Of a stretch of 12,658 nucleotides of DNA, positions 6,865 through 12,658 are shown piece by piece. The notes beneath the pieces are model-generated. The model saw only the letters and a program-made list of their open reading frames with translations. It was not told the DNA's origin and made no database searches. Source of the DNA: an uncultured Coriobacteriaceae bacterium (lineage in GTDB: Bacteria; Actinomycetota; Coriobacteriia; Coriobacteriales; QAMH01); contig CACZSV010000098.1 in NCBI GenBank assembly GCA_902783925.1, positions 1 through 12,658 on the forward strand, written 5' to 3'. The stretch's first letter is position 1. Each line of letters opens with the position of its first letter. The position numbers and the translations under genes were made by a program.

Positions 6865-7740
6865 ATGGGCACTCGTCTTGCCCTTGGAGGTATCTTGGAC
6901 GTACTCGCAAGCTTTTTTGCGCCGCTTACCACGGTTAACGGATGGGCAGAAATCGCCATTCTGATGTTCCTCGAGCTTGCTCTCGGCATCGATAACCTCG
7001 TCTTCATCGCCATCACCAGCGATCGCCTTCCCGCAGATAAACAGCATATCGGCCGCAGGCTCGGCCTTGCCGCTGCCATGATCATGCGATGCATTCTGCT
7101 TATCTGCGTGGTTTGGATCATGTCGATCAACGTCGTGCTCTTCACGCTGCCATTTGGCGTCGAGGATGGCCATACGGATATTGATGTGCGCGGACTCGTC
7201 TTTTTGCTCGGCGGTATCTATCTCGTGTATAAGGGCGCATCAGAACTGCGCGAAATATTCCATGGTGCCGCTGTTGCGCCGGCAAAAGACGGTTCTGCAC
7301 CTAACCCGACCAAGACCATCGGGCTTGGTCAGGCGGTTGGGACCATCATGGTCATGGATATCGTGTTCTCGCTTGATTCCGTCATCACTGCTGCTGGGCT
7401 TTCCGGCAAGATTCTCGTCATGATCATTGCGGTTATCGGCGCGGTGACAATTATGATCATCTTTGCCGACCCTATCAGCAACTTCATCAACCGCAACTTC
7501 GAGATCAAGATCGTCGCGCTCGCGTTCATCATGCTCGTGGGTGTCGAACTCGTGCTCGAAGCGTTCCATATCGAATTCATCGCGGGAGCCCCTCTTTCAA
7601 CGCTGCTCTACGCGATGATGATCTTTGGTTTTGTCGTCTCGCTGCTCATCATGCTCTCGCGTCACGTGCGTGAGAAATCAGCATCCGAGGCCGGCCGACA
7701 CACGCATCACGAACAAAGCGAGAACCAGGACAACGAATGA
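6865..7740 (+). CDS. TerC/Alx-family integral membrane protein
   Basis: A 291-residue polytopic membrane protein of the TerC family. The two diagnostic acidic membrane motifs are present: LELALGIDN (36-44) with E37, D43 and N44, and MDIVFSLDSVITAAGL (164-179) with D165 and D171; GRRLGL (63-68) follows the first loop as usual. About seven or eight membrane segments run from 27 to 265. Characterised relatives (E. coli Alx, B. subtilis MeeF/MeeY) handle manganese export or metallation of secreted enzymes; tellurite resistance is the older label. The cytosolic tail beyond 268 is short, polar and histidine-containing (RHTHH). The stop overlaps the rnd start (ATGA), implying co-translation. I chose ATG 6865, with GGA seven bases upstream; an in-frame TTG at 6853 would add four residues. 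The substrate cannot be read from sequence, and no yybP-ykoY manganese riboswitch was recognised upstream. Confidence 0.9.
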   Translation: MGTRLALGGILDVLASFFAPLTTVNGWAEIAILMFLELALGIDNLVFIAITSDRLPADKQHIGRRLGLAAAMIMRCILLICVVWIMSINVVLFTLPFGVEDGHTDIDVRGLVFLLGGIYLVYKGASELREIFHGAAVAPAKDGSAPNPTKTIGLGQAVGTIMVMDIVFSLDSVITAAGLSGKILVMIIAVIGAVTIMIIFADPISNFINRNFEIKIVALAFIMLVGVELVLEAFHIEFIAGAPLSTLLYAMMIFGFVVSLLIMLSRHVREKSASEAGRHTHHEQSENQDNE

Positions 7741-8891
7741 GCACCAATATTACGTCCCAAGCTCAACTCGAGCAATTCGCAGCAGAGCTCGAGGGCTCCA
7801 AGCTGCTTGCAATCGATACCGAATTCATGCGCGAGAAAAGCTACTATGCGCAGCTCTGCTTGCTGCAAATGAACAATGGCACGACTTCTGCGCTCGTCGA
7901 TCCGTTTGCCGTGCAAGACCTATCGCCGCTCATTCCCATACTCACTGATTCCAATTGCGTGAAGGTGTTTCATGCTGGGTCGCAGGATATCGGTATTCTG
8001 TATCACGAGACCGGCGTGGTTCCCGCACCGGTGTTCGATACGCAGATCGCAGCGTCGCTTTTGGGCTATCCGTTGCAGGTAGGGTACGGCCCGCTCGTGC
8101 GCTCTGTATGCGATGTCAGGCTTGCCAAGGCGGACAGCTTTACCGATTGGTCGCGCAGGCCGCTGACGAACTTCCAGATGAAATACGCGCTCGAAGACGT
8201 GGTCTATTTGCCGCAACTTTACGATTACCTCAACGATCAGCTCCAGAAAAAGGGCCGATTTGCCTGGTGCGAGCGTGATTTTGCGGAGCTCTCCAATCCT
8301 GCCAACTACGTGAACGAGCCCCGCGACATGTGGCAGCGCGTCAAGCGTGTGTCGTCGTTGAGCAGGGGGCAGCTCGCCATAGCGCGCGAGGTCGCCGCCT
8401 GGCGTGAGACGCAGGCGATGGATCGCGATATGCCGCGCAAGTGGGTGCTTGCCGACGAAGCGGTGGTGGAAATCGCCCGCAAGGCCCCCAAAACGCGCGA
8501 GCGTCTTTTGGAGGTTCGGGGACTTGCCAATCGGCTGACGAGCCGTGATGTCAATCAGATTCTCGAGGCCGTGCGCAAAGGCAAGGAGACACCGCAAAGC
8601 CAGTGGCCGCATCTTGCACGCAGCCCCAAAGGCGAGGCGGAGACAGATGGCGCCGTCGATTTGCTCGCCTCCCTTGTCGAGGTACGGGCGAAGCAAAACG
8701 ACGTGGCGGCTCCACTGCTGGCAACGCATGCGGATCTTTCCAAGATTGCGCGCGGGCATCGGCAGGGCATTCCCGTTCTCGAGGGCTGGCGCTATGAAAT
8801 GGTCGGAAAAGAGCTCATAGATCTGCTCGAAGGCAGGCTTGCAATCTATCTCAACCGTGGCCACATCGAGGTTACGGAAAGGAATCGGTAG
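7737..8891 (+). CDS. rnd: Ribonuclease D
   Basis: This 384-residue enzyme is close to the usual bacterial RNase D length (E. coli about 375). The N-terminal 3'-5' exonuclease domain (about 5-175) has the DEDDy catalytic set: D27 and E29 in AIDTEF, D84 in HAGSQDIGIL, and Y150/D154 in MKYALEDVVYL. FDTQIAASLLGY (100-111) is also typical. An HRDC domain follows (about 205-285, with the REVAAWRE and PRKWVLADEAV patterns), and a weaker second helical region fills about 300-375. RNase D trims 3' ends of tRNA precursors and other small structured RNAs in the cytoplasm using two divalent metal ions. The start ATG overlaps the TGA of the TerC-like gene by four bases, and no separate ribosome-binding site is needed if the genes are translationally coupled. 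A link between metal transport and this metal-dependent nuclease is tempting, but the overlap alone does not show it. Confidence 0.96.
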   Translation: MSTNITSQAQLEQFAAELEGSKLLAIDTEFMREKSYYAQLCLLQMNNGTTSALVDPFAVQDLSPLIPILTDSNCVKVFHAGSQDIGILYHETGVVPAPVFDTQIAASLLGYPLQVGYGPLVRSVCDVRLAKADSFTDWSRRPLTNFQMKYALEDVVYLPQLYDYLNDQLQKKGRFAWCERDFAELSNPANYVNEPRDMWQRVKRVSSLSRGQLAIAREVAAWRETQAMDRDMPRKWVLADEAVVEIARKAPKTRERLLEVRGLANRLTSRDVNQILEAVRKGKETPQSQWPHLARSPKGEAETDGAVDLLASLVEVRAKQNDVAAPLLATHADLSKIARGHRQGIPVLEGWRYEMVGKELIDLLEGRLAIYLNRGHIEVTERNR

Positions 8892-8950
8892 CCTGCTTTG
8901 AGCTGCGCACGCGCTTGGGTGCGGGTATCATGGTTTGAGGTACTAGCGTG

Positions 8951-8957
8951 AAGGAGG
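8951..8957 (+). promoter_or_regulatory. Strong ribosome-binding site of the zinc metallopeptidase gene
   Basis: AAGGAGG ends seven bases before ATG 8965, which selects that start over the next in-frame ATG at 8971. It is the best Shine-Dalgarno sequence in the window. Confidence 0.8.
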
Positions 8958-8964
8958 GCGCATC

Positions 8965-9669
8965 ATGAGCATGAGCTATTGGACTCTCATCATTATCACG
9001 ATGATCTTGGGTTTTGGCGCCCAAGCATACATCAACGCTTCGTATAACAAATATTCCAAGGTCGATAACGGCACAGGGATGACGGGTGCGCAGATTGCAC
9101 GCCGCATGCTCGACGAAAACGGCTTACAAGACGTGCAGGTCACGGCCGTTTCCGGGACTTTGAGCGACCATTACGACCCGCGTACGCGCGTCGTTCGCCT
9201 CTCCGAGGGCGTCTATGGCCAGACGTCTGTTTCTGCTATGGCGATTGCCTGCCACGAGTGCGGCCATGCGGTGCAGCACGCGCGCAGATATGCGCCCATG
9301 AGCATACGCTCGGCGCTTGTGCCCGTTGCCAATCTCGGCTCGAGCCTGTGGCTCATCTTGCTCATAATCGGCTTTTTCCTGCACATGATGCAGCTCGTCT
9401 GGGCGGGCATCATCTTGTACGCCTTTGCGGTTCTGTTCCACGTGGTTACGCTGCCCGTCGAGTTCAACGCATCGCGCCGTGGGCTCGCGTATATCACGGG
9501 CAACGCATCGCCGCACGTTGTCGATACATCCATGGCGCTGGCGATTCCCGGCAATGTGAGCGCGAAAGGTGCGAAGACCGTGCTTACGGCGGCGGCTCTC
9601 ACGTACGTGGTCGGTGCTTTGACGAGTGTCATGCAGCTTCTGTACTTCATCGGCATGGCGAGGGACTAG
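8965..9669 (+). CDS. Membrane zinc metallopeptidase, YugP type
   Basis: A 234-residue membrane protease. An N-terminal helix (about 5-25) is followed by a soluble part with NGTGMTGAQIARRML (35-49), a family hallmark, then LSDHYDPRTRVVRLSEGVY (66-84). The zinc site is HECGH (97-101) within ACHECGHAVQHA: H97 and H101 as ligands, E98 as general base, and E166 in LPVEFNASRRG as the likely third ligand. Two or three hydrophobic segments (about 118-163) and a C-terminal one (about 207-228) complete the fold. Homologues are called zinc-dependent neutral proteases or YugP. The physiological substrate is not known to me; membrane-protein quality control is a guess. Length and motifs match an intact protein. 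The gene is preceded by a 73-base gap from rnd and followed by a GC-rich palindrome. Confidence 0.92.
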   Translation: MSMSYWTLIIITMILGFGAQAYINASYNKYSKVDNGTGMTGAQIARRMLDENGLQDVQVTAVSGTLSDHYDPRTRVVRLSEGVYGQTSVSAMAIACHECGHAVQHARRYAPMSIRSALVPVANLGSSLWLILLIIGFFLHMMQLVWAGIILYAFAVLFHVVTLPVEFNASRRGLAYITGNASPHVVDTSMALAIPGNVSAKGAKTVLTAAALTYVVGALTSVMQLLYFIGMARD

Positions 9670-9684
9670 CCGGCGGCGCAGAGC

Positions 9685-9710
9685 CTGTAGGGGCGGGCTT
9701 CAGCCCGCCC
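9685..9710. repeat. GC-rich REP-like palindrome
   Basis: GGGCGGGC (9691-9698) pairs perfectly with GCCCGCCC (9703-9710) across a TTCA loop. The context CTGTAGGGGCGGGC...GCCCGCCC resembles interspersed palindromic intergenic units common in many bacterial genomes. It lies 16-41 bases after the metallopeptidase stop. It could also slow or end transcription, but no U-run follows. Whether it recurs elsewhere in this genome cannot be seen from one window. Confidence 0.5.
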
Positions 9711-9766
9711 GCCCGGCGGACCCGCAGGGCATGCCCGCTCATGCGCTCGCTGACCGCTTCGTCTTA

Positions 9767-9784
9767 AGGCGCTGCTTTCCGCCT
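9767..9784. repeat. Second small hairpin in the same spacer
   Basis: AGGCG (9767-9771) pairs with CGCCT (9780-9784) over an eight-base loop, about 56 bases after the main palindrome and followed by GGAATGACA. Together with a GGGCATGCCC palindrome at 9728-9737, it suggests one composite palindromic unit of about 100 bases rather than isolated hairpins (inference). Confidence 0.3.
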
Positions 9785-9872
9785 GGAATGACATAATGAG
9801 CAGCTCTGCTACAAATGCAAAAACATGTCACACCTTGCTGCTACAATCGTTTTTGTGATTGAGAGGTGAGGT

Positions 9873-11225
9873 ATGGCAGACGCAGAAGAACAACAGGCAT
9901 ATACCGTCACACAGGCGATGAATGCCGCGAAGCGGGGCCTCGAGACAATCCGCTTAACCGTTATTGGCGAGGTATCCGAATTCAACGACAAACCCGGGTA
10001 CAAGGCGGCGTATTTCTCCATTCACGATGATTCGTGTTCGATGTCGTGCATCATGTGGCGCGATCGCTATCGGGCAAGCGGGGTCGAGCTGCGCGTTGGC
10101 GCTTTAGTCGAGCTCGTGGGCAACTTTACATGTTACCCAGCAAAAGGCCGCATGCAGTTTTCTGTTGCGAGTCTGCAGCTGGCAGGCGAAGGCAAGCTGC
10201 GCATGCAAGTTGCGCAGATTGCGCGCAAGCTCGAGCAAGAGGGGCTGATGGATCCCAGCCGCAAACGCAAGGTGCCTGCGTTGCCCAGGCGCATCGCGGT
10301 GGTTACATCGCCTCGTGGCAAGGCCGTGCATGATGTCATGCGCACGTTGCGTCGACGCTACCCTCTGGGCGAGCTTTTCATCTGTGGCGTACCTGTCGAG
10401 GGAGCCAATGCTCCCGCTCATATCATGTCTGGTCTTGCGGCCGCTGCGGCGGCAGACCCACGCCCGGATGTCATTTTACTTGTGCGCGGTGGCGGTTCAT
10501 ACGAAGACTTGATGCCGTTTAACGACGAGCAACTCGCGCGTGCTGTGGCGGCGTGTCCCATTCCCGTCGTGACGGGCATTGGGCACGAGCCGGATAATTC
10601 CATCTGCGACATGGTGGCAGATCACCGTTGTTCCACGCCAACAGCTGCGGCAGAGGCGATTGCCCCATCGATGACAGAGCTTGCCGGCAAGGTCAATAAC
10701 GCATCGAATGCCCTGGGCACGGCACTCTCGAATTATCTGCAAGCGCAGCGTGCCCATCTAGAACGCCTCCTCGACCGCCCCCTTTGGCACGACGCGCATT
10801 ACCTAACTGGCGCCCATCTTCAAACATTGGATGCATATGGGGAGCGCCTTTCGCGCGCGATTCCCGATGCGCTCGCGCGAGACGCCCATACGCTTGATTT
10901 GCTCAAGGAGCGTTTGCGCATGGCGCTTCCCGGCACCTTGAGTGCATCTGCGCATCAGCTCGATGTGAACAGAGAGCGCCTTCTTTACCTTGCCCCGCAG
11001 CTCAGCGCACAGTTCTCGCGCGAGCTTGCGCTCAATGCGGCCAAGCTCGATGCGTTATCGCCGCTCAAGACCTTGAGTCGTGGCTATTCTATTACCTTTG
11101 CAGAAGATGGCCATACGGTCGTGAGCAGCACGACCCACGTGAATACAGGAGACAATATTGAGGTTCAGGTGCAAGACGGCAAGCTGTCCTGCACGGTGAA
11201 CGCAATCGAAAGGGCGGGACAATGA
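9873..11225 (+). CDS. xseA: Exodeoxyribonuclease VII large subunit
   Basis: This 450-residue protein matches XseA over its whole length (family about 400-460). Residues about 10-105 form the OB-fold DNA-binding domain (IRLTVIGEVSEF, then the AAYFSIHD and CIMWRDR strands). The catalytic region follows: RRIAVVTSPRGKAVHDV (139-155), RGGGSYEDLMPFNDEQLARA (205-224), GIGHEPDNSICDMVADHR (235-252) and STPTAAAE (254-261). The rest (about 265-400) is the long helical part that binds small subunits, ending in a short beta region (SPLKTLSRGYSITF). Exonuclease VII degrades single-stranded DNA from both ends to acid-soluble oligonucleotides in repair and recombination. GAGGTGAGG (9863-9871) just upstream of ATG 9873 is a good ribosome-binding site. 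The stop overlaps the xseB start (ATGA), giving coupled expression of the two subunits. A TACAAT at 9842-9847 is a possible -10, without a clear -35. Confidence 0.97.
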   Translation: MADAEEQQAYTVTQAMNAAKRGLETIRLTVIGEVSEFNDKPGYKAAYFSIHDDSCSMSCIMWRDRYRASGVELRVGALVELVGNFTCYPAKGRMQFSVASLQLAGEGKLRMQVAQIARKLEQEGLMDPSRKRKVPALPRRIAVVTSPRGKAVHDVMRTLRRRYPLGELFICGVPVEGANAPAHIMSGLAAAAAADPRPDVILLVRGGGSYEDLMPFNDEQLARAVAACPIPVVTGIGHEPDNSICDMVADHRCSTPTAAAEAIAPSMTELAGKVNNASNALGTALSNYLQAQRAHLERLLDRPLWHDAHYLTGAHLQTLDAYGERLSRAIPDALARDAHTLDLLKERLRMALPGTLSASAHQLDVNRERLLYLAPQLSAQFSRELALNAAKLDALSPLKTLSRGYSITFAEDGHTVVSSTTHVNTGDNIEVQVQDGKLSCTVNAIERAGQ

Positions 11226-11479
11226 CACAGGAAAACACCCAGCAGCCGGCGGTCGAAGATATGAGCTTTAAAGAGGGGCTTATCGAGCTCGATCAGATCG
11301 TGCGAGCTCTTGAGGGCAATCAGCTCGAGCTTGAGCAGAGCATTGCAAGCTACGAGCGAGGAGTTGCACTGCTCGGCGCGCTCCAGAAGCGACTCAACGA
11401 CGCCCAGCAGAAAGTGACTGTGCTCATGGGCGAGCTCGAACCAGAAAGCGACGACAGCATCGATACCACGCTCAGCTAA
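11222..11479 (+). CDS. xseB: Exodeoxyribonuclease VII small subunit
   Basis: At 85 residues this is the normal XseB size. The core is two antiparallel helices: SFKEGLIELDQIVRALEGNQ (15-34) and the LELEQSIASYERGVALLGAL stretch, followed by RLNDAQQKVTVL. The E-L-x-x-I-V-x-x-L-E and SIASYERGVAL patterns are diagnostic. Several copies bind the helical arm of XseA to make the holoenzyme. The start ATG lies inside the xseA stop (ATGA). The acidic C-terminal tail is typical and unstructured. Confidence 0.95.
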   Translation: MTQENTQQPAVEDMSFKEGLIELDQIVRALEGNQLELEQSIASYERGVALLGALQKRLNDAQQKVTVLMGELEPESDDSIDTTLS

Positions 11480-11503
11480 TCGCGTCTGGTGCAAAGAGCG
11501 CAT

Positions 11504-11519
11504 TTGCCGCTTACGGCAA
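11504..11519. terminator. Small hairpin after xseB
   Basis: TTGCCG (11504-11509) pairs with CGGCAA (11514-11519) over a CTTA loop, 25 bases after the xseB stop. There is no T-run on either strand, so it is at best a weak or factor-assisted terminator or a pause before ackA. Confidence 0.25.
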
Positions 11520-11587
11520 GAATTGTGTACCTTACACGGGCAATATGAGAGAATACATCATTGTTGTCAGTTCAGGTGCTTGTCGAT

Positions 11588-11594
11588 TAAGGAA
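11588..11594 (+). promoter_or_regulatory. Ribosome-binding site of ackA
   Basis: TAAGGAA ends eight bases before ATG 11603, which is followed directly by the canonical acetate kinase N-terminus, so the start is secure. The 123-base gap after xseB suggests a separate promoter, which I could not place with confidence. Confidence 0.6.
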
Positions 11595-11602
11595 GCCGCT
11601 CG

Positions 11603-12658
11603 ATGTACGTATTGGTTGTAAACGCCGGTAGCTCGTCGCTGAAATATCAGGTCATCGATTCCGAGACCGAAGAACTCGTCACGCGCGGCCTCTGCGAGAA
11701 GGTCGGTTATTCAGACGCCTTCGTCCAGCACTGGAACAAGAATGATAAGCGTGTCTTCGAAGAGCCGATGGAAAACCATCTCGTCGCCGTGAAAATGGTG
11801 CTCGATGTGCTCATCAAAGATCCGGACTCCGGTGTGACAAGCCTCGATCAAATCGGTGCTGTCGGGCATCGTATCGTGCACGGCGGCGAGAAATTCAGCG
11901 AATCGGTCTATGTAACAGACCAGGTTATTGCCGATATCGAGCTTTGCTCGGAACTTGCTCCACTGCATAATCCGCCTGCGGTCCAGTGCATACGCGCCTG
12001 TCGCGAGATCATGCCGAACGTGCCTCACGTCTGCGTCTTCGACACGGCCTTTCACCAGACCATGCCCCCGCGCGCGTTCATGTACGCGCTGCCCTACGAG
12101 TTCTATGAGAATTTTGGCATCCGCAAATACGGCGCGCATGGCACCTCGCATCGCTATCTTGCCCAGCGCACGGCCGAAATCTTGGGAGACAAGGTCGAAA
12201 ACCTCAAACTCATCACCTGCCATTTGGGCGGCGGCTGCTCGGTCACAGCAATCGACCACGGTATGTCCGTCGATACATCCATGGGTTTCACGCCGCTTGG
12301 CGGTGTCATGATGGGCACGCGTTGCGGAGACATAGACCCGTCCATCGTCACGTACCTTATGGAGCAAGAGGGCTATACGCCAAGCGAGATCACTATGGTC
12401 ATGAACCGCGAGTCGGGTCTTTATGGCGTGAGCGGCCTTTCTGCCGATATGCGCGATATCGATGCTGCTACTAAGACAGGGCACAAGCGATCGGCGCTCG
12501 CATATGACATGTACGCGAACTCCGTCAAGAAGATGATAGGTGCCTACATTGCCGAGATGGGCGGTGTCGATGCCATTGTGTTCTCGGGCGGCGTCGGGGA
12601 AAACTCCGAGCGTATGCGTCGCATGATTCTCGGTGGCATGGAAACGCTTGGCATCATC
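11603..12658 (+). CDS. ackA: Acetate kinase, 3' end beyond window
   Basis: The frame runs open to the window edge and gives 352 residues; acetate kinases are about 400, so roughly 45-50 are missing. The family motifs are in order: VNAGSSSLKY (6-15, with N7), GHRIVHGG (88-95, R90), PLHNPPA (120-126, H122), VFDTAFHQTMP (145-155, D147), YGAHGTSHRY (176-185, H179), HLGGGCS (207-213), MGFTPLGGVMMGTRCGDIDP (227-246, R240) and VFSGGVGEN (326-334). The enzyme interconverts acetyl phosphate plus ADP with acetate plus ATP, the energy-yielding end step of fermentation to acetate. Two signature positions differ from common sequences: the usual Asn in HLGNG is Gly (HLGGG), and the usual Phe before H179 is Ala. 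HLGGG is also seen in butyrate kinases, but the remaining motifs fit acetate kinase. The usual partner gene pta is not upstream, where xseB lies. Confidence 0.96.
   Translation, partial: MYVLVVNAGSSSLKYQVIDSETEELVTRGLCEKVGYSDAFVQHWNKNDKRVFEEPMENHLVAVKMVLDVLIKDPDSGVTSLDQIGAVGHRIVHGGEKFSESVYVTDQVIADIELCSELAPLHNPPAVQCIRACREIMPNVPHVCVFDTAFHQTMPPRAFMYALPYEFYENFGIRKYGAHGTSHRYLAQRTAEILGDKVENLKLITCHLGGGCSVTAIDHGMSVDTSMGFTPLGGVMMGTRCGDIDPSIVTYLMEQEGYTPSEITMVMNRESGLYGVSGLSADMRDIDAATKTGHKRSALAYDMYANSVKKMIGAYIAEMGGVDAIVFSGGVGENSERMRRMILGGMETLGII

Noticed and set aside
8892..8964. Terminator or promoter between rnd and the metallopeptidase gene (CGCAC/GTGCG hairpin, TATCAT)
   Set aside because: The hairpin has no T-run and a long loop, and no -35 sits at a suitable distance from TATCAT.

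Overview
The window reads as ordinary chromosome of a moderately high-GC bacterium, most likely a gut or oral actinobacterium of the class Coriobacteriia (Eggerthella/Slackia/Cryptobacterium-like). This rests on protein style, not on any marker gene: a PAS domain with a 'DEDMGWH'-type signature, multi-domain GGDEF/EAL proteins, and short 4-base ATGA overlaps between genes. The genus is not determined. No rRNA, tRNA, CRISPR array or recognisable transposase gene was seen.

Left part (1-3376). The window opens with the last 28 codons of a plus-strand membrane protein that resembles the C-terminus of a type IV prepilin peptidase. It is followed by a 331-base gene-free stretch with a bidirectional terminator-like inverted repeat and three copies of an 11-base motif. 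Converging from the right on the minus strand are a small HNH endonuclease and, upstream of it, a 788-residue protein fusing a complete APC-type amino-acid permease to a C-terminal HD-GYP cyclic-di-GMP phosphodiesterase domain.

Centre (3377-6774). Divergent from the permease/HD-GYP gene across a 299-base intergenic region is a 1032-residue protein with the order degenerate GGDEF, intact EAL, PAS-like regions, degenerate GGDEF. The two divergent genes therefore both appear to encode c-di-GMP-degrading enzymes. One is membrane-bound and possibly gated by an amino acid; the other is soluble and PAS-controlled. With a possible prepilin peptidase nearby, the left half looks like a c-di-GMP signalling neighbourhood, possibly linked to surface structures (inference).

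Right part (6775-12658). This is housekeeping: a TerC-family membrane protein overlapping a ribonuclease D gene (ATGA junction), a membrane zinc metallopeptidase of the YugP type, a 203-base spacer with a strong GC-rich palindrome, the exonuclease VII operon xseA-xseB (ATGA junction), and acetate kinase ackA, cut by the right window edge after 352 codons.

The most interesting item is the permease/HD-GYP fusion beside a divergent EAL protein with two degenerate GGDEF domains: a candidate nutrient-to-c-di-GMP signalling module.
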